This document shows positions 1 through 8,614 of a stretch of DNA of 64,000 bases, piece after piece. Numbering within the stretch: position 1 is the first letter of the stretch; every line of letters starts with the position of its first letter. The notes beneath the pieces were generated by a model. The model searched no databases, was not told where the DNA came from, and saw only the letters and a program-made list of their open reading frames with translations. A program made the position numbers and the translations under genes. The stretch spans positions 2,914,001 through 2,978,000 of the forward strand of contig CAVRCG010000004.1 in NCBI GenBank assembly GCA_963719525.1, written 5' to 3'. Origin of the DNA: Bernardetia sp963719525. GTDB lineage: Bacteria > Bacteroidota > Bacteroidia > Cytophagales > Bernardetiaceae.

Positions 1-53
1 TTTTCCCTATAGTGAAATAATCTAACTTCTACAAAATATACGAAATTAACTAG

Positions 54-88
54 TTACTGGTTACTGATTACTATTTACTGGTAACTGT
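54..88. repeat. Degenerate heptamer array at 3' end of first gene
   Basis: Five consecutive 7-bp units (TTACTGG, TTACTGA, TTACTAT, TTACTGG, TAACTGT). The array contains the stop codon and the last codons of the minus-strand gene at 71-712, so the repeat supplies the C-terminal residues TVTSK. It is one of many period-7 arrays at gene edges in this window. Confidence 0.75.
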
Positions 89-712
89 TTCGATAAACTT
101 CAACATACAAACAATTTTATAAGATTCTAAATAATTAGCAGCGTTTAAAGGCTGACTGACTACGTAATTTTTATCCATTAAAATAGAAAAAAACCAAAAT
201 CTACCTTGTACATACGAACCATAAACAGGTTTTTGATTATTGTTTTTGGCTTGTGCAATCAACATTCCTGTTAACATTTGTCCGATTGGGTCGCCAAAAT
301 ATTTTTTCCCTCTTTCGTATTCGCTTATAGTAAAAAAAAGAAAAAAGTAAGGCGTTTCGATTTCATCTCCAAATCCTTTCGAGACTAACATATCAGCTTC
401 TGTTTTTAAGATAGTATCATTTATTTTAGCCGAAATTTCTCTATCAAAAAAAACTCTCAATGGTTTTGTATAATCTGCTAAAAAAACCAAAATGCTAATA
501 AAGTGCATTTTTAATTCTTCTTCATTCCAAAAATCTGCGTTTTCTAAGAGTTTTTGACAGGCTTTTTTCAACATTTCTTCTTCATTTTCAGTTAGTTTAG
601 AATCTGCATCAAACCATTGCTTCAATAAGTCCGTCGTTTCATAAGTTCGTTCTAAAGAGAAAGTACGAACTAACAAAGGTTCAGAAAGATGTAAAGCTAT
701 TTTCTTAGCCAT
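71..712 (-). CDS. Conserved hypothetical protein, 213 aa
   Basis: I do not recognise a named family. The protein is soluble, has no signal peptide, and starts MAKKIALHLSEPLL. A central segment (about residues 105-150) has acidic and aromatic residues (DEIETPYFFLF, SEYERGKKYFGDPIGQ) followed by a conserved-looking VYGSYVQGRFWFF stretch. That arrangement reminds me of restriction-endonuclease-like folds, but no catalytic motif is certain. The ATG at 710-712 is the natural start. The stop lies inside a heptamer array, so the final residues may be repeat-derived. It is followed on the same strand by nothing visible and preceded by the DUF3822 gene, about 78 bp away. Confidence 0.6.
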   Translation of the reverse strand: MAKKIALHLSEPLLVRTFSLERTYETTDLLKQWFDADSKLTENEEEMLKKACQKLLENADFWNEEELKMHFISILVFLADYTKPLRVFFDREISAKINDTILKTEADMLVSKGFGDEIETPYFFLFFTISEYERGKKYFGDPIGQMLTGMLIAQAKNNNQKPVYGSYVQGRFWFFSILMDKNYVVSQPLNAANYLESYKIVCMLKFIETVTSK

Positions 713-789
713 AATTTTGTGATTTGTAATTTCTTCTGACTACTGTTTAGGAAAAGGCAAGCCATTTCCCTACAATGAAAACGAAATGA

Positions 790-1665
790 TTATACCGTTT
801 TGACATAATAAAGGCTAAACAAATCAAAATCTTCGTGGCTTTCTAGCTGGTCAAAATGATAACCAAAACTAAGGTGTGCAGGACGAGAAGCAAATTTTAC
901 ATACGCATACCTATCCAAAAGTTGAAAGATTTTTCCTTCTTTATTAATTTGTCCGTACAAAACGACCTCTAATTTTTGAGAATTTATTTTTGCATCATCA
1001 CTTACAGCCAAAATAAAATAAGCTACTTCTTCGGCATTTTTGAACTCAAAACGATTCAAAAATAGAATATCTTGCTCATTCAAAACAGTTACAAAAAGTT
1101 GATTTCCCTCAATAAGAGCATGTACTTGATTTGATTTGTTTTCTTGTAATAAAAGCCCTTCCAAAAAAGCAGCCGATTGATGCACATACGTAATTCCTGT
1201 TTTCTGATGTGGATATTTTTCTTCAATCCAATCCGAAACCGTTTTAGGCATAGAAAAAAGACAGTTTGTAGCAGCTAATTGATGCTCACTAAACTGAACA
1301 TAACTTTCAGAAGTATTTAATGTAGTATTGAAACGCAAATAAGAAAGTGCATATTCTGTTCTGAAATATTCGTCTGGAACAAAGGTAAACTCCTGTTGCC
1401 CCATCATCAGCGTAATCTTTTGCCAATAACCAGCCGAAGCAAAACTATGTGTGTCAACCAAATTACTAAAGGCCTCCAAAAACTGCTCATCAGTTTCGAG
1501 AGGAGTATCAGCCGTATAGCGTTCATAGCACAAACAGCGATCTGATTTTGTATCAAAAACCACCAAACGACACTGTGTAGGCGTAAGGGCAAAACAAAGT
1601 TTGTATCTACCAATCTGGTCGACCTCAAACTTTTCATCTCTTATAATTAAATCTTCTTGGAACAC
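790..1665 (-). CDS. DUF3822 family protein
   Basis: The 291-aa length and sequence match the DUF3822 family, found almost only in Bacteroidota and usually beside rsmD. The family is thought to have a degenerate actin-like/ASKHA ATPase fold of unknown role. Visible marks are an N-terminal beta-rich lobe (IGRYKLCFALTPTQCRLVVFD), a middle HQLAATNCLFSMP segment, and a second lobe with HALIEGNQLFVTVLN and LEVVLYGQINKEG, all resembling the paired lobes of that fold. No phosphate-binding motif stands out. rsmD is not adjacent here. The family assignment is from recall of its typical sequence; function is unknown. Confidence 0.75.
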   Translation of the reverse strand: MFQEDLIIRDEKFEVDQIGRYKLCFALTPTQCRLVVFDTKSDRCLCYERYTADTPLETDEQFLEAFSNLVDTHSFASAGYWQKITLMMGQQEFTFVPDEYFRTEYALSYLRFNTTLNTSESYVQFSEHQLAATNCLFSMPKTVSDWIEEKYPHQKTGITYVHQSAAFLEGLLLQENKSNQVHALIEGNQLFVTVLNEQDILFLNRFEFKNAEEVAYFILAVSDDAKINSQKLEVVLYGQINKEGKIFQLLDRYAYVKFASRPAHLSFGYHFDQLESHEDFDLFSLYYVKTV

Positions 1666-1765
1666 GTTGTTTTTTTGTGTTAGTTGTAATCCGATTATTT
1701 TCTAAATCTAATACATTTATTAATTGAATAGCTAAGAAAGCAAAAAAAGTGCATTCTTACAAACA

Positions 1766-1800
1766 AATTTAGAATTTAGAAATAAGAATTTAGAAGTAAA
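1766..1800. repeat. Degenerate heptamer array (AATTTAG type)
   Basis: Units AATTTAG, AATTTAG, AAATAAG, AATTTAG, AAGTAAA in perfect register. The AATTTAG/AAGTNAG type also occurs at 19815-19849 and 23031-23112. Confidence 0.75.
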
Positions 1801-1865
1801 ATACGATAATTTCCTTTTTTTATGGAAATAATTAAATTCTGAATTAGTTTAATTAAATTATTTGT

Positions 1866-1902
1866 ACAAAAAAAGCATCTTGAAATTAATCAAAATGCTT
1901 CT
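1866..1902 (-). terminator. Hairpin terminator for msrB
   Basis: On the minus strand AAGCAT..TTG pairs with CAAGATGCTT across a short AT loop and is followed by seven T residues. It lies about 70 bp past the restored msrB stop. Confidence 0.6.
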
Positions 1903-1919
1903 CATAAAAATATTTATAA

Positions 1920-1940
1920 TTTGATAAATCAAATTGCTAC
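1920..1940. repeat. Dispersed word TTTGATAAATCAAATTGCTAC, copy 1
   Basis: A 14-bp palindrome (TTTGATAAATCAAA) followed by TTGCTAC. The same word is at 8467-8487, a one- or two-mismatch copy is at 35634-35654, and an inverted version is at 48121-48139. Nothing coding is associated with it. Confidence 0.6.
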
Positions 1941-1973
1941 GTTATTTGATCAAACCTGTTTCAGTAAACTTGA

Positions 1974-2541
1974 TTACTCTTTTTCAAAATCTAAGGAAAT
2001 AGAATTGATACAATAACGCATTCCTGTTGGTTTTGGTCCAATCATTAAAAACGTGTCCTAAGTGAGAACCACAATTATTACAAACTACTTCGGTACGAAC
2101 CATTCCGTGTGAGGAATCTTTGATTTCTTTTACATTTCCTTCAACAGTTGTGTAGAAACTCGGCCAACCACTACCAGAATCAAATTTTGAATTTGACTCA
2201 AATAATTTTTCGTGACACGCTCCACATGTATAAACTCCTTTTTCTTTATGCCCATCAAATTCGCCTGTAAATGCTCGTTCTGTTCCCTTTTGGCGCAAAA
2301 CTCTGTATTCATTTTCTGTTAATTCTTTTTTCCATTCTTCTTCGCTTTTCTTTACTTTATAATCGTTTTTATAATCGTTCATAGGTGTTTGTTTTATTTT
2401 TGAATCGTTAGTATTATTTTTATATTCAAGACTTTCAGAAGCCTCTACTTTTTTAGAATCAGTTGCACAACTCAAAAATGAAGTCATTCCTAAGCCAAAA
2501 ATAATTACTAATATTGGTAAAATTAAAGTATTTGTTTTCAT
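1974..2541 (-). CDS. msrB: Peptide-methionine (R)-S-oxide reductase, lipoprotein, frameshifted near the 3' end
   Basis: MsrB reduces methionine-R-sulfoxide in proteins. The N-terminus is a lipoprotein signal (FGLGMTSFLSC lipobox), so this copy would act in the envelope. The MsrB core is clear: CGACH and CNNCGSHLGH zinc cysteines, SGSGWPSF, and HVFND. As written the frame ends early at 1984 with a nonsense tail (WTKTNRNALLYQ). Removing one T at about 2040 restores the family ending GPKPTGMRYCINSISLDF, including the catalytic Cys of RYCIN, with a stop at 1974-1976 and 188 aa. This is either a real inactivation of the catalytic Cys or, more likely, a one-base sequence error. Confidence 0.85.
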
Positions 2542-2721
2542 AGTTCTATAAACGGAACGTTGTAATAATTTGTTTATTAAGGAAGTATAAAAGATTGGGG
2601 TATGTCATTGTTTTTTGTTGAAATTTGTTTTTTGTTTTCATAAATCAATCGCACCTTAAAAGGTACGGTACTTTTTCGCACACTAAAGTGTACGCTACAG
2701 ATGGACGCTACATTATTACAC

Positions 2722-3732
2722 ATGGTAGAATTAATTGATATTTATAAAAAATTTCCTTTGATGGAAAATTATGCTGTTGATAATATCTCTTTTTCTTTGA
2801 GGAAAGGCGAAACATTGGCTCTTTTGGGAGAAAGTGGAAGTGGAAAAACTACACTTTTACGAATGATAGCAGGATTAGAAAAACCGACAAAAGGTTCAAT
2901 CACTTTGCAAAACAAAATAGTTTTTAACAAAGAAGATAATATTACTAATTCTATTTTTATAAGACCTGAAAAGCGAAATGTAGGTTTATTTTTTCAACAT
3001 TATGCACTCTTTCCTCATCTTGCTGTCTTTGAAAATATCGCTTATGGATTGAATAGCAAACTCTATAACAAATCACAGAAAAAGGAACGAGTAGAAGAAA
3101 TGTTATCGCTTGTAGAACTTCCAAATTATGAAAAACGATTTCCTCATGAGCTTTCTGGAGGGCAGCAACAGCGAATTGCGTTGGCTCGTGCGCTTGCTCC
3201 CAAACCAGAACTTTTACTTTTAGATGAGCCTTTTTCTAATCTTGATGAACAACTAAAGGGAGAAGTTAGGCAGCAAATAAAAGCTATTTTAAAAAAAACA
3301 CAGACCACAACTATTTTGGTTACACACGATTTGCAAGACGCTCTTTCGCTGGCTGATAACCTCGCCGTTATGCGAAATGGAAAAATAGAACAGTTTGATA
3401 GTCCACAAAAATTATATCAAAATCCGAATACCGAATATGTAGCTACACTTTTTGGAGAAATTCAAGAGATAGATTCTACTATTAATTCTGATAATCAAAA
3501 AAATTATACTCGTCCAGAATGGATTGAAATTGTTGATGCAGAAAAAGATTATTCCTCAACTGATACAGAAACTATAAAAATAGAAGAAATAAACTTTTAT
3601 GGGAATAGTTATAAAATAGAAGGAAGGAATAATCAAAATCAAATTTTCAAAATTCATACAAATACCTATCACGATTTTGAAAAAGGCGATAAATTACAGA
3701 TTAAAATAAAAAAGACTTTTTTGTTAGAATAA
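2722..3732 (+). CDS. ABC transporter ATP-binding protein (CUT1/Fe3+/molybdate-type importer ATPase)
   Basis: This is a complete ABC ATPase. Walker A is GESGSGKTT, the Q-loop is FFQHYALFPHL, the signature is LSGGQQQRIALARAL, Walker B is LLLLDEPFSNLD, and the switch histidine is in LVTHDLQDALSLAD. A C-terminal TOBE-like regulatory domain follows residue ~240. The pattern fits the subfamily serving iron(III), sulfate/molybdate or polyamine importers; the substrate cannot be told. I prefer the ATG at 2722 (MVELIDIYKKFP) over the in-frame ATG at 2701, because the first residues MDATLLH derive from a small palindromic repeat. No permease or binding protein is adjacent, so its partners must be encoded elsewhere. 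Confidence 0.85.
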   Translation: MVELIDIYKKFPLMENYAVDNISFSLRKGETLALLGESGSGKTTLLRMIAGLEKPTKGSITLQNKIVFNKEDNITNSIFIRPEKRNVGLFFQHYALFPHLAVFENIAYGLNSKLYNKSQKKERVEEMLSLVELPNYEKRFPHELSGGQQQRIALARALAPKPELLLLDEPFSNLDEQLKGEVRQQIKAILKKTQTTTILVTHDLQDALSLADNLAVMRNGKIEQFDSPQKLYQNPNTEYVATLFGEIQEIDSTINSDNQKNYTRPEWIEIVDAEKDYSSTDTETIKIEEINFYGNSYKIEGRNNQNQIFKIHTNTYHDFEKGDKLQIKIKKTFLLE

Positions 3733-3778
3733 AATTGTAATTTGATTTTTTGAAAATTTTCACAACTTTACTTTGCTT

Positions 3779-4000
3779 CTCACTCTAAAGAGCAATGCTG
3801 TTAAGCTAAGGACTGTGTGAATGTCGCTCGTGGGACACGAGCAACGGTAGTTTTTATTATTTTACAATTAAAACTAAAGTTTATTATTTTATTGTTATTG
3901 TTAGAACAATTTTTAGAATAAAAATTAACTTTGCCGTTGCTCGTATCCTTACGAGCGACATGAAAACTCTTAGCTTAATAGCATTGCTCTAAAGAGTGAG
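3779..4000. repeat. 222-bp imperfect inverted-repeat element
   Basis: The left arm (about 3779-3848) and the reverse complement of the right arm (about 3929-4000) align over ~70 bp. They share CTCACTCT, AGAGCAATGCT, TTAAGCTAAG, ATGTCGCTCGT and ACGAGCAACGG blocks, and enclose ~80 bp of AT-rich DNA. No reading frame is present. It resembles a MITE or a large hairpin-forming intergenic repeat. Confidence 0.7.
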
Positions 4001-4021
4001 TTACATAAATACACTTATACT

Positions 4022-5191
4022 ATGAAAAAATACTTATTTCTATTTTATATTTTATTATTTACTTTCTTTATTTTTTCTTGTCAGACGGCAAAGAAAGTGG
4101 AAGAGGCTGAAGAAAGTCAAATCGAAAAACAAGCTCAATTACTACAAAATCAAAAACAGGATTCTCTGCAAATTGCTTTTTGTGAGTGTTTGCTAGATAG
4201 TGTAAATAACGAACAAAAACTTGAAACGATTGATAATTTTATTTCTCAAAATATTGATATAAATCGCCCTTGCAGTCTTGAAGAAGAATTACCTTCTAAT
4301 GTTGCCGAAACAGCTCTTATTAATATGGGAGTTTCTGTAAGTAACAGAATTCTGCGTACAAAATTTAAGAAAAAATCATCTACATCAAAAACAATTCTTA
4401 AAAGTTATCCTATTTTGATGCTCTTTAGTGAAGATACAAGTATGATTCGGCAGCTTGTTAGTCGTGGTGCAAATTTGAATATCAAAACAACACAAGTGTT
4501 TTCACTTCCAGAATATTATGTCAATCAAAATAAGTTGGAACTGCTAAAATTTGCTTTGAGTTTAGGTGCAAAATCAGAAGAAATAGAAATTTTTACGGCT
4601 AATGAAAAAACACTTGATTTTTTGATTCAAAATGGTGCAGATAAAAATAATATTGATAAAATTACTTTATTCGAAAAGGATAATTATGAAGAGTTAGCAA
4701 AAAAATATGAAATTGATTTAAGCAAAACGACATGTAAAGAGTTCAATAAAATTGTGAAAGTAACTCAGTTTCAACGAATTAATTTTGAGAGAACAAAATG
4801 GCTTTTGGAAAACAAAATTGATGTTTCGTGTATAAATGGAAGTTTTTTGGAAGATATAATTGATGAAAATTTTGATGGACGAATTTTTAGTACTCGTGGT
4901 AAGAAAAAACCAAATCAACACACCAGAAAAGAGTGGATAGAACTATTAGAAAACTATCCTGTAAATTGGAATCAATGTCTTTCTTTTGGAAAAAATCCTT
5001 TGATTGTTGCGATAGAAAAACACGATATTGAGCTTATAGAAAGCATAATAAAACAAAAGGCAGATCCAAATTTTGCTTGTGAGTTTGCTGGAAAACGAAA
5101 AACAGCTAAGGATATGATAGACAAAAAGATACAACAAAAACAAGAAAATGAAACCCGAAAGAAAGAGGATAAAAAAAGAAAAATACACTAA
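4022..5191 (+). CDS. Ankyrin-repeat-like lipoprotein
   Basis: The N-terminus MKKYLFLFYILLFTFFIFSC is a lipoprotein signal with lipobox FSC, so the mature protein is lipid-anchored in the envelope. The rest shows degenerate ankyrin-like helices: MIRQLVSRGANLNIKT near residue 140, LDFLIQNGADKN near 200, and NPLIVAIEKHDIELIESIIKQKADPNF near 330-355. The role is unknown; ankyrin repeats bind proteins. The frame ends at 5191 just after a run of seven A at 5171-5177. With six A the protein continues as KEDKKEKYTKKDDQ... to a TAG at 5262-5264, giving a more natural charged C-terminus. The true 3' end may therefore be 5264. Confidence 0.75.
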   Translation: MKKYLFLFYILLFTFFIFSCQTAKKVEEAEESQIEKQAQLLQNQKQDSLQIAFCECLLDSVNNEQKLETIDNFISQNIDINRPCSLEEELPSNVAETALINMGVSVSNRILRTKFKKKSSTSKTILKSYPILMLFSEDTSMIRQLVSRGANLNIKTTQVFSLPEYYVNQNKLELLKFALSLGAKSEEIEIFTANEKTLDFLIQNGADKNNIDKITLFEKDNYEELAKKYEIDLSKTTCKEFNKIVKVTQFQRINFERTKWLLENKIDVSCINGSFLEDIIDENFDGRIFSTRGKKKPNQHTRKEWIELLENYPVNWNQCLSFGKNPLIVAIEKHDIELIESIIKQKADPNFACEFAGKRKTAKDMIDKKIQQKQENETRKKEDKKRKIH

Positions 5192-5286
5192 AAAAGATGA
5201 TCAAACTCATACCTCTTATATGAAAAAGCTAAATGAGATTAAGACTTTATTAGAAAAAAAATAGTTTTATTATTCAGCATTTATTG

Positions 5287-5898
5287 CTACGATTTGAGTA
5301 CACTATCAATTTTTTTGATAGCTTCTTGCAAACGTTTTTCATTCAGTTCTACAATTTCTGAATACTTTATTTTTCTTATTTCTAACTCTTCTTTCATCTT
5401 TTTATAAAAAAACTGTCTTCCCTCATCACTTTCTCTTTGTTTATCAAACTCCCATTTTGTATTTGGATTTAGTAATAAATAATGCGAATAATTTTGATTC
5501 TGAACAGCTTTTTCCAACCAAAAAGGAACTTGTTTGTAAATATATTTTGAATAAATAAGTGTAGTTAATAGATTTGTGTCTAATAAATAAAAGCAATGAT
5601 TATGAGAAATAGCAAGTTTTTTCGTTTGATTTTCACTACAAAGTTGTCCGATTGCAATCGGCTCAACATCTTGAAAAGTAAGCGAATTTGTATCTTCGTA
5701 CTCTAAATAGTTCATCTTTGCATTTAGATATAATCTTGAAAATTCTGGATTGGAGAAAACGTCGTAATGACTCTCAAGTTCTTGTGTTAAAGTAGATTTT
5801 CCAGAAGATTCTGCTCCAAAAACAACTATACTTATAGGCTTTTCGTTAGTAAGTATAGTATTTTTTGTACTTTTTTGTGGAAATTGATTATCTTTCAT
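5287..5898 (-). CDS. NadR-like nicotinamide riboside kinase / AAA ATPase
   Basis: A P-loop GAESSGKST (residues 28-36) starts a compact kinase domain like the C-terminal ribosylnicotinamide kinase part of NadR. Further matches are NPEFSRLYL, FQDVEPIAIGQL, LLDTNLLTTLIYSKY (the conserved DT..TT motif) and SHYLLLNPNTKWEFDKQRESDEGR. NadR kinases phosphorylate nicotinamide riboside in NAD salvage. The NMN adenylyltransferase domain of full NadR is absent, as in many Bacteroidota stand-alone versions. Substrate is inferred from family only. The ATG at 5896-5898 is preferred. The gene converges on the ankyrin-like gene. Confidence 0.8.
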   Translation of the reverse strand: MKDNQFPQKSTKNTILTNEKPISIVVFGAESSGKSTLTQELESHYDVFSNPEFSRLYLNAKMNYLEYEDTNSLTFQDVEPIAIGQLCSENQTKKLAISHNHCFYLLDTNLLTTLIYSKYIYKQVPFWLEKAVQNQNYSHYLLLNPNTKWEFDKQRESDEGRQFFYKKMKEELEIRKIKYSEIVELNEKRLQEAIKKIDSVLKS

Positions 5899-6123
5899 GT
5901 AAATTGTTAAATCTATTTTTGCTTTATTGAGATTAATCGAATAAAACTCAAAGTAAAAATAGTAAATTATGTTTATGGATTTTTCTCAAAAAAACATCTT
6001 TACTTCAAAGAATTATTTAAAAGAAAAAATCAAATTAACTAAAAAGCCAAACTTATAGTATTCACTTATTGTATTTGTTTGCTCCTTAGCCATTCACTAA
6101 ATAAAACTATAAATCTACGTCTT

Positions 6124-8400
6124 ATGCAGTATTATTTTTCAAACCATTTTTCAAAAAACTTATATCAAAGTAAGGTATTCGTTTTTTCATTTTTTGTGCT
6201 TTTTGTGCTAACTTCTTCTCAAAGTTGGGCAATATCGCCTATCATTTCTCCTTTAGATACAACTCTAATTATCGAAAAAGATATTTATCCAAAAATAGTA
6301 GATAGACAAGAACGACTTATTGAAGGTAAAAAATATGTTTTTGCTACCGTTAATGAACGTAAAGGAATGGTTGCGCTTTCAGGTAATTTTTTGAGTGAAA
6401 TGGCTCGTGCTGCTGGCGTAGAAGTTACTGATTTTTTGGATTGGAACGATATGAAACCTACTGACCCCGTCAAAACAGGTCAAGTATATTATCTTCAAGA
6501 AAAGGGAAACCGAGCTAAAGATGTAGCTACACACGTACTAATGGATAAAGAAACGCTTTGGGATGTTTCTCAAAAATATGCAATGCGTTATAAATATTTG
6601 TTGAAGTATAATCGTTTGGACGATGATGATAAGGTAAAAGTAGGTCGTGTATTATGGATTCAGACCAAAAGACCAAAACGCATTCCTGTTGAAGTAAGAG
6701 ATGTAACGCCAATTGTTGCCAATTTTGATGATAACGAAACAGAAGAAGAAGCTGCTGATCCAGAACTTATGGCAGAATGGGAAGAACTCAAAAAAACAGA
6801 GTTGGCAGGAATGGACAAAAACAAAGATGATAAAAATACAGATAAGAAAACAACCACAGTTGTAAAAACAGATAATTCTGATAAAACTCAACAAGGTTCT
6901 TTTGCCGAATTTGAAGATGAAACAGAAGGTGTTATTATTACAGAAAAAAAAGATACAAACAAAGATGTAATTACTACCAACACAGTAAAATACCATACTG
7001 TAGCCGAAGCAGAAAGTTTGTACGATATTTCTAAGAAGTATAATGTTGTCATGACAAAACTAAAAGAATGGAATAATTTAGCAGATTACACTACTTATAC
7101 AGGTCAGAAAATTATTGTCAGTCAGCCAAACAAAATGTATGATGCAGCATTAGTTACCGAAAAAAAAGAAGACAACAAACAGACCACTACAACAAATTCA
7201 GACAAAAAAGTAGTTGTGAAGCAAAATGCAAATGGTGATTTTGTTTCTTTTATAGACTCTTCTGGTATTCTTTTGCCTATTCCTCAACAAGATTTTCGTC
7301 CTATTCAACCAAATCTTAATTCTGGCGACAAAAATTATCACATTGTAGAGCAAGATGAAACGCTTTGGTCAATTGCAAGAAAGTATAATCTAAGCCCAAA
7401 AAATCTTATTCTTTGGAATGGATTTGTTACAGGAGATAATATTGATATAGGTGATAAGATTATTCTTAATTCTGCGCTGGCAGTTGCACCAGGTTCTAGA
7501 GTTGAAACGATTAAAAATAATACTAGTTCTGGTAGTTCTACAAGTACAAATAATACAACAGAAGGAACAAAATTTCAAGACCCTGCTCTTATTGACCCTG
7601 CTACTAGTAATGGAGTAAATAATGGACAGTCAGGTGCGAATACGCCTAATACAGATCAAAAAAGCGCATCTGGATATACTCGTGAGTATATTATATCAAA
7701 TGGAGGAAATCCTGATAAAGCAGGAACAAAAGGATATGATGCAATGGGATTTGAAGTTACATTGATTGATGCAGATACAATAAAAACAAAAACTGTCGAA
7801 ACAGAAACGAAAGCGCAGATGTATGTAGTACAACCGAAAGATATGTTGGGAAAAATTGCTCAAAAATATGGTACAACAACAAAAGAAATGATGGTCTGGA
7901 ATCCAAAAATTCCTGCGAATGGTATAATAAATATTGGAGATACGCTTTTCGTTTCGCAACCAAAGAAAACTATCACTGTCGTGGAAAATACACAACAAAC
8001 GGCAACTATTTATCCGTTCGATTATTATGGTGCAGGTTTTCATGCCGTTCAGGCAAACGAAACTACGTATGCTTTAAGTGAAAAATATGGAGTTCCAGTA
8101 GCTAAAATTCGTTCTTGGAATAATATCTTTGAGGATGATCTTCCTGTTGGAAAGAAAATGATTATTAGTGAAGGAGCTTTAAAAATGGCGAATAGTAACA
8201 AAGTTGTTACGCCAAACCAACAAGAAAGTACAAATCCGACGGCACAAGTAAATTATTCGTATCACAGCGTAGCAAAAGGAGAAACGCTTTTTTCTATTGC
8301 TCAAAAATACAATCTTTCAACAGCACAACTTAGAGAATGGAATAATCGTCAGGGAGATTTGGTGTATGAAAATGAGAAATTGATTATTGGAATAAAATAA
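6124..8400 (+). CDS. Secreted multi-LysM protein
   Basis: A signal peptide (MQYYFSNHF... to SSQSWA) supports the ATG at 6124 over an upstream in-frame TTG at 6079. The secreted part is a string of LysM peptidoglycan-binding modules separated by low-complexity K/D/T/N linkers. Recognisable cores are HVLMDKETLWDVSQKYA, YHTVAEAESLYDISKKYN, YHIVEQDETLWSIARKYN, MYVVQPKDMLGKIAQKYG, FHAVQANETTYALSEKYG and YHSVAKGETLFSIAQKYN, plus a weaker one near the N-terminus. No hydrolase domain is visible, so it probably binds the cell wall or tethers a partner. Bacteroidota often carry such a protein with a glucosaminidase domain, which is absent here. Confidence 0.85.
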   Translation: MQYYFSNHFSKNLYQSKVFVFSFFVLFVLTSSQSWAISPIISPLDTTLIIEKDIYPKIVDRQERLIEGKKYVFATVNERKGMVALSGNFLSEMARAAGVEVTDFLDWNDMKPTDPVKTGQVYYLQEKGNRAKDVATHVLMDKETLWDVSQKYAMRYKYLLKYNRLDDDDKVKVGRVLWIQTKRPKRIPVEVRDVTPIVANFDDNETEEEAADPELMAEWEELKKTELAGMDKNKDDKNTDKKTTTVVKTDNSDKTQQGSFAEFEDETEGVIITEKKDTNKDVITTNTVKYHTVAEAESLYDISKKYNVVMTKLKEWNNLADYTTYTGQKIIVSQPNKMYDAALVTEKKEDNKQTTTTNSDKKVVVKQNANGDFVSFIDSSGILLPIPQQDFRPIQPNLNSGDKNYHIVEQDETLWSIARKYNLSPKNLILWNGFVTGDNIDIGDKIILNSALAVAPGSRVETIKNNTSSGSSTSTNNTTEGTKFQDPALIDPATSNGVNNGQSGANTPNTDQKSASGYTREYIISNGGNPDKAGTKGYDAMGFEVTLIDADTIKTKTVETETKAQMYVVQPKDMLGKIAQKYGTTTKEMMVWNPKIPANGIINIGDTLFVSQPKKTITVVENTQQTATIYPFDYYGAGFHAVQANETTYALSEKYGVPVAKIRSWNNIFEDDLPVGKKMIISEGALKMANSNKVVTPNQQESTNPTAQVNYSYHSVAKGETLFSIAQKYNLSTAQLREWNNRQGDLVYENEKLIIGIK

Positions 8401-8418
8401 TTTGTTTGTTTTAAGATT

Positions 8419-8456
8419 AATAGCTTTCATTTTTTGATAAATGAGAGCTATTTTTT
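8419..8456 (+). terminator. Rho-independent terminator of LysM gene
   Basis: A 14-bp stem with one mismatch (AATAGCT.TCATTT / AAATGA.AGCTATT) with a 6-base loop and a T tract, 18 bp after the stop. Confidence 0.8.
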
Positions 8457-8466
8457 ATTCTTTTAA

Positions 8467-8487
8467 TTTGATAAATCAAATTGCTAC
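8467..8487. repeat. Dispersed word TTTGATAAATCAAATTGCTAC, copy 2
   Basis: Identical over 21 bp to 1920-1940, located just after the LysM terminator. Confidence 0.6.
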
Positions 8488-8614
8488 AGTTAAATAAATC
8501 AACATAAATCAAAAAAAATACGTATTTTTGAAACTTATATCTAGAAAAAGACTTTTGTAGATTATATAATTTTATAAAAAACCTAAGGGTTTAGAGTGAA
8601 CATAGCCATTATTT

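Larger units (their letters stand above)
1666..1973. other. Intergenic region, no gene
   Basis: This stretch between the DUF3822 start and the msrB stop has no credible reading frame. It holds a heptamer array (1766-1800), a hairpin with an A/T run that would terminate msrB (1866-1902), and one copy of a dispersed 21-bp palindromic word (1920-1940). Confidence 0.7.

Noticed and set aside
1407..1637. 76-aa frame opposite or overlapping the DUF3822 gene
   Set aside because: It overlaps the DUF3822 frame completely in another phase on the same strand and has no recognisable features.
6652..8043. Cys/Phe-rich minus-strand frames inside the LysM gene
   Set aside because: Antisense of Lys/Asp/Thr-rich linkers; the long Phe/Ile/Cys runs are typical of shadow frames.
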